From Anaerolineae bacterium (GTDB lineage: Bacteria; Chloroflexota; Anaerolineae; Aggregatilineales; UBA2796): DNA of 64,000 bases. Below are positions 33,963 through 44,000 of the stretch, in pieces. Position 1 is the first letter of the stretch. Each line of letters starts with the position of its first letter. Location of the stretch: contig JAHBVJ010000002.1 in the NCBI GenBank assembly GCA_019637615.1, forward strand, positions 62,001 through 126,000. Direction: 5' to 3'. Below the pieces are notes generated by a model, which was not told where the DNA came from, searched no databases, and saw only the letters and a program-made list of their open reading frames with translations. Both the position numbers and the translations under genes were made by a program.

Positions 33963-33998
33963 GTCATTTGTCCAAGAGCTAGGGGCAATTTTCCAAGA
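33963..33998 (+). promoter_or_regulatory. Tandem 15-bp element, AraC-type operator candidate (site 1)
   Basis: GTCATTTGTCCAAGA (33963-33977) and GGCAATTTTCCAAGA (33984-33998) match at 12 of 15 positions and are 21 bp apart. The same pair recurs at 44774-44809. The downstream half-site overlaps the -35 position of the -10 at 34018, the usual place for an AraC-type activator. Confidence 0.55.
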
Positions 33999-34017
33999 CG
34001 GCGTCCCGCATCTCCGA

Positions 34018-34023
34018 TATATT
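34018..34023 (+). promoter_or_regulatory. -10 element adjoining the start codon at 34030
   Basis: TATATT ends 6 nt before the ATG. Transcription would start at about the start codon, giving a leaderless message; no ribosome-binding site is seen. Confidence 0.4.
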
Positions 34024-34029
34024 GAGCTT

Positions 34030-34401
34030 ATGGACAAACGTGACTTTCAAGCCGATGGAGCGTGGCCCGTCTTGATTGTGGATCATGATGGCCCAACCTT
34101 AGAGCTTTATGCAAGAGCCTTGCAACCCTTATTTCGGGTCAGCACTTCCTCCAATTGGCAGAATGCAATGACGATTTTATTCGCGCAGCAGATACGCATC
34201 GTTGTCATTGAACCGTCGGTAGTCGGGCATCGGGTGTGGGAATTATTGGAGGAGCTGATTCGAGTACATGGTCTGTTGGTCGTCATCTGTAGCGTTTGGG
34301 ACGACCGCAGATATGGATTGGCAGCAGGCGCAATCGCTTATCTGGTCAAACCCGTGCTGCCGTCTACGTTACTCGAAACCTTGCAGAGCATCCTCGGCTG
34401 A
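34030..34401 (+). CDS. Stand-alone pseudo-receiver protein
   Basis: A 123-residue CheY-like single-domain protein. The acidic pair (D18, D20 in LIVDHD), the Ser in VICSVW and the Lys in YLVKPVLP (K107) are present. The phospho-acceptor position is Glu (E61, RIVVIEPSVVG) instead of Asp. Glu there mimics the phosphorylated state in engineered regulators, so this protein may be constitutively 'on' or phosphorylation-independent. It is the first gene before a sugar permease pair (31-bp gap) and may be cotranscribed with it, which would put it under the same operator as the transporter. Confidence 0.75.
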   Translation: MDKRDFQADGAWPVLIVDHDGPTLELYARALQPLFRVSTSSNWQNAMTILFAQQIRIVVIEPSVVGHRVWELLEELIRVHGLLVVICSVWDDRRYGLAAGAIAYLVKPVLPSTLLETLQSILG

Positions 34402-34432
34402 ACACTACCATGAAAATTAAGGATTACTGATT

Positions 34433-35362
34433 ATGCAAGTTTCTCAAACAACGCCTCTCCCGCGCCTAAGATCCGGCCCACGCAGCCGATGGTTACGAAC
34501 AGAAACGCTCGTCGCTTGGCTGTTTATCTTGCCTAGCGTGATTGGGCTGATCGTGTTCGTGCTCATCCCGTCTCTACGCGGGTTGCTGTTGAGCTTCACC
34601 AATTCGGATTTGCTGACGAGAGCCGATTACATCGGTACCCAAAACTTCCAGAAGCTCGTCAAAGACCCGCAGTTCTGGAATTCGATGCGCATCACGATCA
34701 ATTACGTATTGATCAATATCCCTTTCCAGACAGTCTTCGCTTTGCTTCTCGCCGTCTTGTTGACGCGGTTGACGAAATCGAACTTGGTGCGGGGCATTAT
34801 CCTGCTGCCGTACTTGCTGCCGATGGTCATGGTCACGATGGTCTGGTTAACCCTGTTTGACTATGACTTTGGCCCTATTAACGGCGTTCTACACCTGTTG
34901 GGCATTCAAAAAATTGGCTTCCTGAACCAGACCAATATCATCCCCTCGCTCGCGTGGATCAATATCTGGCGGCATACGGGCTTTGTCACACTGCTGTTTT
35001 TTGCGGGCTTGCAAGCCATTCCCAACGAATTATATGAAGCCGCCAAGATCGACGGTGCCACGGAATGGAACGCCTTTCGGCATATCACCCTGCCGCTGCT
35101 GCGTCCCGTGACGGTGTTCGTCCTCGTGACCTCGGTGGTTGGTTCTTTCCAAGTGTGGGATAGCGTCGCTGTTGCCGCTACGCCATCCGGTGGCCCCGGC
35201 GGTGCCAGCCGCGTGATCTTCTGGTACATCACGAACCTCGCCTTCACGCAGTTCAATATCGGGTATGCCGCTACGGTTGCCGTCGCCCTTTTCGTCATCA
35301 TCCTCGTGATTGCGTTAGCGCAACTGTGGTACTTCCGTGCCGACAAATCCGACCTAGGTTGA
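34433..35362 (+). CDS. Sugar ABC transporter permease, MalF-like
   Basis: A 309-residue permease of normal CUT1 length. A cytoplasmic basic N-terminus (LRSGPRSRWLRTETL) leads into helix 1 (LFILPSVIGLIVFVLIP), and further helices follow. The EAAKIDGATEWNAF loop contacts the ATPase. AAGGA precedes the ATG. It is 13 bp upstream of the MalG-like gene and shares the operon with the binding protein at 36425. It does not carry the insertion seen in the other MalF-like protein of this window, so the two systems are not recent duplicates. Confidence 0.9.
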   Translation: MQVSQTTPLPRLRSGPRSRWLRTETLVAWLFILPSVIGLIVFVLIPSLRGLLLSFTNSDLLTRADYIGTQNFQKLVKDPQFWNSMRITINYVLINIPFQTVFALLLAVLLTRLTKSNLVRGIILLPYLLPMVMVTMVWLTLFDYDFGPINGVLHLLGIQKIGFLNQTNIIPSLAWINIWRHTGFVTLLFFAGLQAIPNELYEAAKIDGATEWNAFRHITLPLLRPVTVFVLVTSVVGSFQVWDSVAVAATPSGGPGGASRVIFWYITNLAFTQFNIGYAATVAVALFVIILVIALAQLWYFRADKSDLG

Positions 35363-35375
35363 AAGGAATCACCAC

Positions 35376-36320
35376 ATGCACATCTTGGAACTTGCGTTGA
35401 ACAGGCGACAAAAAGGTTCGGCAGCCTCAGGCACAGCGTCCGTCTCAGTCGGCAAAATAGCGGCATGGAGCTTTCTCATCCTCTGGATTTTCATCACGTT
35501 GTTCCCTGTGTACTGGATTATCCGGATGGCGTTTTCGACGCAGCGACTATTGCTTGCCAACCCGACGACGATCCTCCCCGCCGGATTTACGCTAGACGCC
35601 TTCAAGCGCGTGTTGGGCGTGTTGCCCATTCAATCGGTCATCGATCAGGGTGGCTTCCCGAAGGTGATGCACTTCGGTCAATATTTGCTGACGACGCTGC
35701 TGGTGACGTTGTTGATTACGGTCTGCTCGACGATTTTCAACGCGATGGCGGCGTATGCCTTCGCCCGCTTGAACTTCCCCATGCGTGGCAAGATTTTCTA
35801 CCTGTTCTTGATCGCCCAGATTATGCCGTCGGTACTGGGGCTGATCCCGAACTTCATCCTCATTCAGAGTCTGGGATGGGTCGGCACTATTCAGGGCATC
35901 GTCGCGCCGGCGCTGCTTGGCAACGCGTTTGGTGTCTTCTTCCTGCGTCAATTTTTACTTGGCATTAACCGCGAACTTGAAGAAGCCGCGCTGCTCGATG
36001 GCGACACGCTGTTCGGCATCTTCTACCACATCATCGTACCAATGAGCATCCCGGCGATCACGACGCTGTTCGTCCTGTCGTTCATCTCGTCATGGAACGA
36101 GTTGCAGTGGGCTTATTTTGCGGGTGGGAGTGGGCATGTTGAGGGGAGCACGACTCTGACCGTCGCCATGCTGGCGTTCCGCTCACAGGCGCAAACAGGT
36201 CTCCCCGACTTTACGGGACTCATGGCTGGCACGCTGATCAGCGTCATCCCGCTGTTGGTTGTCTTCGCGTTGTTTGGGCGCAAAGTGGTCGATTCCATCC
36301 AATTTCAAGGCTACCGCTAA
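35376..36320 (+). CDS. Carbohydrate ABC transporter permease, MalG-like
   Basis: A 314-residue permease with six helices. The EAALLDGDTLFGIFYHI loop is in the place of the EAA motif, with Asp replacing the usual Ala in the DGA triplet. AFARLNFPMRG and WNELQWAYFAGG are typical of the family. AAAGGA lies before the ATG. It partners the MalF-like protein just upstream. The binding protein gene follows, so the order is permease-permease-receptor, the reverse of the minus-strand sugar operon. Confidence 0.9.
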   Translation: MHILELALNRRQKGSAASGTASVSVGKIAAWSFLILWIFITLFPVYWIIRMAFSTQRLLLANPTTILPAGFTLDAFKRVLGVLPIQSVIDQGGFPKVMHFGQYLLTTLLVTLLITVCSTIFNAMAAYAFARLNFPMRGKIFYLFLIAQIMPSVLGLIPNFILIQSLGWVGTIQGIVAPALLGNAFGVFFLRQFLLGINRELEEAALLDGDTLFGIFYHIIVPMSIPAITTLFVLSFISSWNELQWAYFAGGSGHVEGSTTLTVAMLAFRSQAQTGLPDFTGLMAGTLISVIPLLVVFALFGRKVVDSIQFQGYR

Positions 36321-36424
36321 CTTAGATTTTACGTGAGGAGGTGATGCCAGCAGGGGTTCTTAAAACCAATAAATCGACTCGTGACCTTCGCAAAACAATT
36401 TGGTATCAACGGAGAAAAGAATAC

Positions 36425-37762
36425 ATGCGATCTTCAAAACGCTTTTCACTATTCGCAACCCTCGCGGTTTGCGTGGGCATGATCGCCGCCAGCACTGGCG
36501 CGGTTTCGGCACAAGATAAGGTCGAGCTGCGGTACGCCCTGTGGGATTCTAACCAGCAACCCGCCTATCAAGCGTGCGCTGATGAATTCACCAAGCGTAA
36601 CCCGAATATCACGATCAGCATCGAACAGGCCGGATGGAGCCAATATTGGGACGGCCTGACGACATCGCTGGTCGCTGGCACCGCGCCCGATGTGTTCACG
36701 AATCACATCGGTCACTATCCAGAACTGCTCAGCAAGGGGCAGTTGCTCGATATTCAGCCGTTCATCGAGGCCGATAAGGTTGACACCAGTATCTACCTCG
36801 TCGATCCGAACTTGCTAGTAAAAGACGGCAAGCGCTATGGCCTCCCGCAGGACTGGGACACAATTGCCCTTTTCTACAACAAGGATGCCTTCGATAAGGC
36901 GGGGATTACCGACGAAGAGATCGCGAACTGGACGTGGAATCCCACCGATGGCGGCACGTTCGAGCAGTCCGTCGCGAAGCTCACGCTGGATGCCAATGGC
37001 AAAAATGCCCTTGATCCCGCGTTTGATAAGGCGAACGTGGAACAGTGGGGCTTCATGGGTGGCGTAGGTGATGCCAGCAGCGGCGCGCAGCCGGATTGGT
37101 CAAGCTTTGCTGCCAGCACTGGCTTCAGCCTGACAGATGGCCCGTGGACAACCACTTACCACTATGACGATCAGCGCGTCATTGACACTGTGCAATGGTG
37201 GGCAGACCTGCATCTGGCGAAAGGTTATGCGCCGGGTAGCGATCAACTGAGCAGCGGTGTGGATAGCCTGTTCCTCGCTGGCAAGGGCGCTATGTATCCG
37301 ATGGGATCATGGAGCATCGGCTACATCACATCACAGGCGACCTTCAAGGTTGGCTTTGCGATGCTGCCAGTGGGGCCAGAAGGCCGTCGCTCTCCGATCA
37401 ATGGGCTATCGCCAGCGATCTACGCCGGCACCAAGCACCCGCAAGAAGCATGGCAGTGGGTGAAGTTCCTCACCTCTGCGGATTGCGCCAACGTCGTGGG
37501 TGATCATGGCGTCGTCTTCCCCGCCATTCAATCGGGCGTTGACCGTGCGCTGGAAGCCTACAAGAAGAAGGGCATTGATGCCACCGCGTTCACGAACGAA
37601 GCGTCTGCCGAAAACGGGACTTACCTGCTGCCGATGACTGACCACATCTCGGAGATCACCAACATTCTCCAACCTGTGTTGCAGGACATTTTCGACGGCA
37701 AAGTCACGGCCAAGGATGGCTTGCCTTCCATCAACGAACAGATCAACGCGCTGTTCCAATAG
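36425..37762 (+). CDS. Sugar ABC transporter substrate-binding protein
   Basis: A 445-residue family-1 binding protein. I start at the ATG at 36425 (MRSSKRFSLFATLAV) because GGAG precedes it and a cleavable signal ending VSAQ follows. An upstream in-frame ATG at 36341 would add 28 charged residues. Family marks: ELRYALWDSNQQPAYQAC, NITISIEQAG, GTAPDVFTNHIGHYPELL, YGLPQDWDTIALFYN, MYPMGSWSIGY and GLSPAIYAGTKHPQEAW. It receives the sugar for the permease pair just upstream. A hairpin after its stop may lower expression of the following gene relative to this abundant receptor. Confidence 0.9.
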   Translation: MRSSKRFSLFATLAVCVGMIAASTGAVSAQDKVELRYALWDSNQQPAYQACADEFTKRNPNITISIEQAGWSQYWDGLTTSLVAGTAPDVFTNHIGHYPELLSKGQLLDIQPFIEADKVDTSIYLVDPNLLVKDGKRYGLPQDWDTIALFYNKDAFDKAGITDEEIANWTWNPTDGGTFEQSVAKLTLDANGKNALDPAFDKANVEQWGFMGGVGDASSGAQPDWSSFAASTGFSLTDGPWTTTYHYDDQRVIDTVQWWADLHLAKGYAPGSDQLSSGVDSLFLAGKGAMYPMGSWSIGYITSQATFKVGFAMLPVGPEGRRSPINGLSPAIYAGTKHPQEAWQWVKFLTSADCANVVGDHGVVFPAIQSGVDRALEAYKKKGIDATAFTNEASAENGTYLLPMTDHISEITNILQPVLQDIFDGKVTAKDGLPSINEQINALFQ

Positions 37763-37783
37763 GTTCCACCTCTAAATAATCTC

Positions 37784-37810
37784 AAGGGGGCGCGCACAAG
37801 GCCCCCTTTC
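37784..37810 (+). terminator. Intercistronic terminator/attenuator hairpin
   Basis: AAGGGGGC and GCCCCCTTT pair around a 9-nt loop, followed by a short pyrimidine run (TTTC). It lies between the binding-protein and DUF4832 genes and could trim transcription there. Confidence 0.65.
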
Positions 37811-37829
37811 AAATTACACGGAAGCAGCT

Positions 37830-39350
37830 ATGAAAAAACTAATCCGCAGATGCCTGATCGCTTGTTTTGTGCTGATGCTTGTTTGTTTAGGAAGCGCTCC
37901 ACTGGGGGTTAAGGCCACCTCGGCGGGAGCATGGCGAGTGATGGATTATGCCCCTGCGCCTGCGGATAATCCATTGAAGGGATTTTTGCCGTTTTACGAT
38001 GCCTACGGTTCGGCTGATACACCGATTGCCAATGACTTCCCGCACAGCATGGAATTTTTCTACGTGCCGTTGCGGAATCTCATGAATGGCGCGGAGAGTT
38101 TTACTTTTGAATCGGGCATGGAACCACAATTACAATCGATTGCCAGCCGGGGGCATCAGGCCGTACTGCGCGTCTACCTAGACTACCCAAGCAAGCGGTC
38201 AGGCATCCCTCAATTTCTCCTCGACGGAGGACTAGAGGTGCATAAATACACCTTCTTCGGCAATTCGCTGCGCGATGTGGACAGCGTATCGCCCAACTAT
38301 GATGACCCGAAGCTCATTAGCGCGTTGGAGGCGTTCATCGCGGCGTTTGGTCATCGCTACGATGGTGATCCGCGCATCGGGTTCATCCAATTGGGGCTGG
38401 TAGGCTTCTGGGGCGAATGGCATACATGGCCTATGGATGGATTTAAACAGGAAACGTCCGTCTATAAGGCGCTGCCCGATCCAAAAGAAGAAAACTGGAT
38501 GCCGTCGGACAAAACCCAAGAGCGCATCATCAAAGCCTATGACGACGCCTTCAATTCAACCCGCCTGTTGCTGCGCTATCCGATGCTGCCGCCCAACGGG
38601 CAGTCATCCGGCCCCGGTCGTTTTCAGCAATATGGCAGCTTCAAATACAACGTTGGTTACCACGACGATTCGTTTGCCTACACCACGCTGTTCGGTGAGG
38701 ATTGGTATTTCATGGGCAAAATGGAATGGTCAGGCGGAATCGATAAATGGAAAACGGAACCGATTGGTGGAGAACTGCGCCCGGAGATTCAACTCAGTGT
38801 GTGGGCTGACCCGCAAACGCGACGTGATACCGAAAACTTCGCGGCAAGTGTGGACGGGACTCACGTTTCGTGGCTCATCGCCCACGCGCTGTTTACCACG
38901 AGAAGCATTAACGCCGATACGCCCGTTTACAAGGCCGCTCTAGCAGGTGCGCAGCGGATGGGCTACGAGTTCACGGTGAATGCGGTCAACATCCCAGATA
39001 CAGCGGCGACCGATCCCTTAGTCGTTGACGTGCGCATTCAAAACACGGGGGTAGCACCGTTCTATTACGATTGGCCGCTTGAACTGGGCGTCGTGGACGC
39101 GGCAGGAACGCTCGTTGCCACCTTCACGCCCGACTGGAAGCTTAGCAGCCTGCTTCCTGCTGAAAGCGGAAAACTCTATACGGACTGGACATACAGCAAT
39201 CCATCACACGGGTTGACGGCTGGCTCGTATACACTGGTGCTGCGCGTGGTCAACCCATTGCCGAATGGAAAGGCGCTACGGTTTGCCAATCTCACCCAAG
39301 ACGCGACTTTGGCGGGGTGGCTTACGCTTGGTCCCTTGAACGTGCAATAA
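37830..39350 (+). CDS. Secreted DUF4832-type protein (glycosidase-like barrel)
   Basis: A 506-residue exported protein with a clear signal peptide (CLIACFVLMLVCLGSAPLG). The main part resembles DUF4874/DUF4832 proteins, predicted TIM-barrel glycoside hydrolase-like: DNPLKGFLPFYDAYG near the start, IGFIQLGLVGFWGEWHTWP, LLRYPM, GYHDDSFAYTT. The C-terminal 110 residues form a beta-sandwich (VDVRIQNTGVAPFYYDWPLE). FWGEWH holds an acidic residue at a barrel-strand end, where glycosidases keep a catalytic Glu; activity is inference. Its place between a sugar transporter and a GH31 gene suggests it acts on a polysaccharide outside the cell. Confidence 0.75.
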   Translation: MKKLIRRCLIACFVLMLVCLGSAPLGVKATSAGAWRVMDYAPAPADNPLKGFLPFYDAYGSADTPIANDFPHSMEFFYVPLRNLMNGAESFTFESGMEPQLQSIASRGHQAVLRVYLDYPSKRSGIPQFLLDGGLEVHKYTFFGNSLRDVDSVSPNYDDPKLISALEAFIAAFGHRYDGDPRIGFIQLGLVGFWGEWHTWPMDGFKQETSVYKALPDPKEENWMPSDKTQERIIKAYDDAFNSTRLLLRYPMLPPNGQSSGPGRFQQYGSFKYNVGYHDDSFAYTTLFGEDWYFMGKMEWSGGIDKWKTEPIGGELRPEIQLSVWADPQTRRDTENFAASVDGTHVSWLIAHALFTTRSINADTPVYKAALAGAQRMGYEFTVNAVNIPDTAATDPLVVDVRIQNTGVAPFYYDWPLELGVVDAAGTLVATFTPDWKLSSLLPAESGKLYTDWTYSNPSHGLTAGSYTLVLRVVNPLPNGKALRFANLTQDATLAGWLTLGPLNVQ

Positions 39351-39452
39351 ATATAGATACGATATACACATTGAATAATTGCCTGTAAGCGGTGAAAAGT
39401 CGGCAGCATTTCGATTCATAGTCTATCCTTTGAGTCTGCAACGGAGATTATC

Positions 39453-41024
39453 TTGTCAGCTTCAAAATGCGTTGAGATCAAACTGCTGACCGATGAATAT
39501 TGGTGGGGCGGCGTAGCGCGGCACGGGGATCTGATGCCCTTCCACGCTGGGACGCCCTATCGTCAATCGCTGCATCGAACATTTTTAGGCAACCAAGCAT
39601 CCCCGTTGCTTGTTTCGAGTCGGGGGCGCTATGTTTGGAGTGACGAACCCCTCACGTTCGAGTTTAGAGATGGCTGTTTGCTGCTTGATGAATACCACAG
39701 CCCGATCATCCAAGGGGAAGGCTATGGCAATCTTCGTGGCGCGTATCTAGCCGCTGCTGAACGATTTTTCCCGCCGAGCGGACGTATCCCACACGAGTTG
39801 AGTTTTCTGGCACCACAGTACAACACATGGATCGCGATGGGTAAATATCCCACACAGGAGAAAGTTTTGCGCTACGCCGAGGAAATACTCGGCAACGGGA
39901 TGCCACCCGGCGTGCTGATCATCGATGATTTCTGGTATAAAAACAACGGCATTTGGGAATGGGACCCGATTGCCTTCCCCACCCCCAAAGCCATGATCGA
40001 TCAATTGCACCGTCAAGGGTTCCGGATCGTACTATGGGTAAGCCCGTGGGTGAGCGCGGATACACGACGGTTTCAGCGGTTGGCATCCTCACGGTATCTT
40101 CTATTCGCGGCTGATCAGGCGATGGGCGATGAGACGAACCCAGATCCGCGTTTTGAAGAAGCCCCTGTGATTCAGCGTTGGTGGAATGGCGCGAGCGCCG
40201 TACTAGACCTTTCTAACCCAACGGCGTTTGCGTGGTTTCAACATGAGCTGGATCGGCTTGTGAGTGAATTTGGCATCGATGGCTTCAAATTTGATGGTGG
40301 CGATCCTTCCCGCTACAACGCGACGGATATCTCGTATGCGCCACGCTCACCGAGTGGTCATTGTGAAGACTACGGGCGCATCGGCCTTAAATATGAGCTA
40401 AGCGAGTATCGGGCTTGCTGGAAATTGGGAAACCAGCCGCTGATCCAACGTGTGCGGGATAAAGGCCATAGCTGGGGAACGGGTGGGCTGGCGGATACGT
40501 TGCCGACTTCGTTAGCGCACGGGCTGATGGGCTACGCTTTCACATGCCCTGATATGGTCGGTGGTGGCGAACTGGGGTCAATCCCTTCAAAGCTAGATCC
40601 AGAACTCTACATCCGGTGGGCGCAGAGCGGGACGTTTTTCCCGATTGTTCAATATTCGGTACTGCCACATCGCGCCTTAGACGCGGAACACTTATCGATT
40701 GCGCACGAGTTTGTCTCGCTGCGGCAAAAGATGGGGCCGGAAATCCTCAAATTGGCGTTGCACGCGGCAAAAACGGGTGAACCGATCATGCGTCACATGG
40801 CGTATGTGTTCCCCGCTGATCATTTTGAAATGGTCAACGACCAATTCATGCTCGGTGATCGCTACTTAATTGCGCCAGTGCTGACCAAAGGGCAAACGTC
40901 AAGGACGATCCGGTTCCCTGCGGGAGATTGGCGTGGCGACGATGGCAGCCTTGTTCACGGCCCGTGCGCGGTAACAGTAGCCGTCCCGCTTACCCGTCTA
41001 CCGTGGTATACACTGGAAGCGTGA
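39453..41024 (+). CDS. Glycoside hydrolase family 31 enzyme
   Basis: A 523-residue retaining glycosidase. The start is TTG at 39453, supported by GGAG 6 nt upstream; no ATG is better placed. GH31 features: LSFLAPQYNTWIAMG, GMPPGVLIIDDFWY, RIVLWVSPWVS and the nucleophile block FGIDGFKFDGGD. Then follow a YAFTCPDMVGG segment and a C-terminal beta domain (RFPAGDWRGDDGSLVHGP). The N-terminal beta domain is short, and no signal peptide is seen, so it is cytoplasmic. It would cut alpha-linked sugars delivered by the adjacent transporter. The acid/base residue could not be placed with certainty. It is convergent with the hybrid kinase gene, 6 bp away. Confidence 0.82.
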   Translation: MSASKCVEIKLLTDEYWWGGVARHGDLMPFHAGTPYRQSLHRTFLGNQASPLLVSSRGRYVWSDEPLTFEFRDGCLLLDEYHSPIIQGEGYGNLRGAYLAAAERFFPPSGRIPHELSFLAPQYNTWIAMGKYPTQEKVLRYAEEILGNGMPPGVLIIDDFWYKNNGIWEWDPIAFPTPKAMIDQLHRQGFRIVLWVSPWVSADTRRFQRLASSRYLLFAADQAMGDETNPDPRFEEAPVIQRWWNGASAVLDLSNPTAFAWFQHELDRLVSEFGIDGFKFDGGDPSRYNATDISYAPRSPSGHCEDYGRIGLKYELSEYRACWKLGNQPLIQRVRDKGHSWGTGGLADTLPTSLAHGLMGYAFTCPDMVGGGELGSIPSKLDPELYIRWAQSGTFFPIVQYSVLPHRALDAEHLSIAHEFVSLRQKMGPEILKLALHAAKTGEPIMRHMAYVFPADHFEMVNDQFMLGDRYLIAPVLTKGQTSRTIRFPAGDWRGDDGSLVHGPCAVTVAVPLTRLPWYTLEA

Positions 41025-41030
41025 GCAGGA

Positions 41031-44000
41031 TTAATCGCCTCTCCGATACGCACGCGGCGAAGTGCCGACTACTTTGCGGAAAACGCGGCTGAAGTAAGCT
41101 GAGTCATTAAACCCAACTTGCGATGCAATGATCGTGATGTCGTTCGCGGTTGAGTCAAGATACTCTTTAGCGCGCTCAACACGGAAGCGGTTCAAATAGT
41201 CGATCACCGAAAGTTTCATTTCTTTGCTGAAGATCCGATCGAGGTGCTGTTTGCTTGTGCCGATCGCGGAGGCTAATTCCTGACGCGAAAGGGTGGCATC
41301 GACATAATTCTGGTGAAGATAGGCGAGTGCCTGTTTGACAAGACGACTGGTGGGTTGCGAAAGACCGCGCGACCCACTAAAGAGTTCTTGGAGCGAGTTC
41401 GTCATTTCGACATCTGTCAGCAAGTTCTTGCTCTGGAAGCTCACGTTGCTGAAATCCAAGCGACGCACGTCCTCCGAACTCAGGAGACGACCACTCATCA
41501 CGATCACAGGGATGTGGCGCAACTTCGGATTGTTTCGCATCCTTTCTAACACCGCGAACCCGTCGATGTCGGCCATCATGAGGTCAAGGATCACGAGACT
41601 GGGCGTTTCTTGCTCCAAGAAGGACAGTGCGGCCGCGCCACTTTCTACACTCTTGATGATCGGGTTGGGGAGTGCCCGCCGTGCTTGCTCGCTGTAGAGC
41701 GCCCGTGCGTTTTGATCGTCATCCACGATGAGGATAAGACCCCGCTCCTCACGCGGGTATAGCGCCAACAAGGTTCCGATCAGGGTCTTATCGCTGATCG
41801 GCTTGAGCAGTACATCGATCAGCCCGCGTGATTTTTGCGGATTTTGATCTTGCCCGTAGACGATGAAGGGTAGTTGCGCTAAACGTGGATGCTCACGTAA
41901 GCGCTCGAAAAGTGCCCATTCTTCGCGGGTGGCGGTGCTAATATCCCATGCCAACCCCGTCGCGTGAACCTTATTCAGAATGCTATCTAAATCGTCGTTG
42001 AAGTTGAGACGATGCACTTTCAACTGTTGACGCTGGCATAATGCGTTGATCGCGGCGGTGGGTTGTTCCCAGTTTGAAATGACCAGTAGCACGGATTCGG
42101 CATTGTGGGGAACTTGCATGACCACCTGACCCGCTACATCGGTCATCGGCAAGTAAATGTGGAAGATGCTCCCCTGCCCGATCTGGCTATCAAGCGTCAT
42201 GGTGCCACCATGTAACGTCACCAACCGCTGCGCAATGGTCAGCCCCAACCCCGCCCCGGCTTGTCGCTGTGCCTGCTGCTCGATCTTTACAAAAGGTTCA
42301 AAGATGCGATCTTGCATATCCGAAGGGATGCCGATGCCCGTATCGCGAATCCAGAGGTGCAGATACGGGAGCGTGACTTCCGCGCCGAGTTCCACTTCGC
42401 CCTCATCGGTGAACTTGCGCGCATTATTCAGCAGATTGAGCAGAATTTGTCGCAACCGCACCGAGTCAGCCTCGATCATCGGTAATTGATCGGGCAAGTT
42501 TAGCTTCCAATCGACACGCGGTTTATCGTTCATCGTCGCCAGCGTGGTGAAAATATCCTCTAGAAAGCGCTTCGTTGGGATCGATTCTTTGTAAATGTCC
42601 AACGCACCAATTTCTGCCTGTGAAAGGCTCAGCAGATCATTGATCAGGTGCAGCAAGTGTTCCCCACTTTGCGCGATGTAGCCTAGATCGCGTTGGAGGG
42701 TGGCGGATAGCTCGCACTGATAGTGATCCGGTGTGGTGAGCGCCGTCTGTGCATAGCCAATAATCACGTTGAGCGGGGTACGTAGTTCGTGGCTTACGTT
42801 TGCCAGCAAGCGGGTTTTCAGCTGGTCGGAGCGCTCTGCCTGTGCTTTGGCATCCAGTGCTTCTGCATAAAGCTGCGCATTTTTCATCACGATGCCTAAC
42901 TGGTTAGCCAATGCTTGCAAGCCGATCAATTCGTGGCGGGGATGCAGCGTGGGCTGGTGGCTGTGCAGATCCAAAATCCCGACCAACGCATCGCCCAACT
43001 GTATCGGCAAGGCAACACGCGATAACGTCTGTAAAAATTTCGGGTTTGGTGGGTAGCGGTGGCTGGCATAGACGTTGGGGATGAACACCGGCGCATTGGT
43101 GTTCAACACTTCGTTCAGGACTTGATCGTCCAAGCCTGCCTGCTGCTGATCCTCTGGTGCTGTCCAAAAAAGGATTTGCACATCATCGTAACCGTAGTTG
43201 GCACGGATCAGCGTTGACATGCGCGATACGAGAGTATTTTGATCAAGCAGCATCCCCACATGACGGCTTATTTCAGCGCTCGTTTCAAGCTGCATCAACC
43301 GGTTTTGTTCCTGCCTGCGGTTGACACCCACGAGGCGCGATGGAATATCGGCAATCGCGATGAGCTTTTGTAGCGCGATGTCATTGACGTTATTTGGGGT
43401 GATCAGGTGTGGTTCAATGCGGTAGTTGGTCGGCAGCGGAACACCTTGCGCAGCGCTCCGTGCCAATTGAAGGGCTTGATCAGCAAATTCAGAGGCGGGT
43501 GTTTCGACCGTCAGCGCCATTTTGCCTTTAGCGATCGCTGCTAGGGCAAGCGGATCGCCATTGATCCCTGCGATGAGGATAGGCTGATCCGACAGGCCGT
43601 ACTCGTCAAGCACCTCGCGCGCGACCAACGCGATCGTGTCGGAGAGGCCGAATACAGCATCGATGGGGTGTGTACACGATTGCAGCGCTTCGATTAGCTG
43701 TTTTTTCGCTTTGGCCTGACGCCATTCCGTCGGAATATGCTCACACACAATCGCCGGATAAGCGTCTAGCGCACTGTAGAAGCCCGCTAAGCGCGTTCGT
43801 CCGTCATCGGCACCGGGTTCAACCAATCCGCCCACGCACAGAATATGGCCCTGTCCGCCGAGTTTTTCAGCCAAATGCAACCCGACTAAGCGCGCTGCTT
43901 CATATAACCCACATGGCGACGTAAACAGTGGATGTTCAAAATCGGCCTCAGCGAGATAGATAGTCGGTATGTTTCTGCTGAGGATGGTGGGTAGCTGGCT

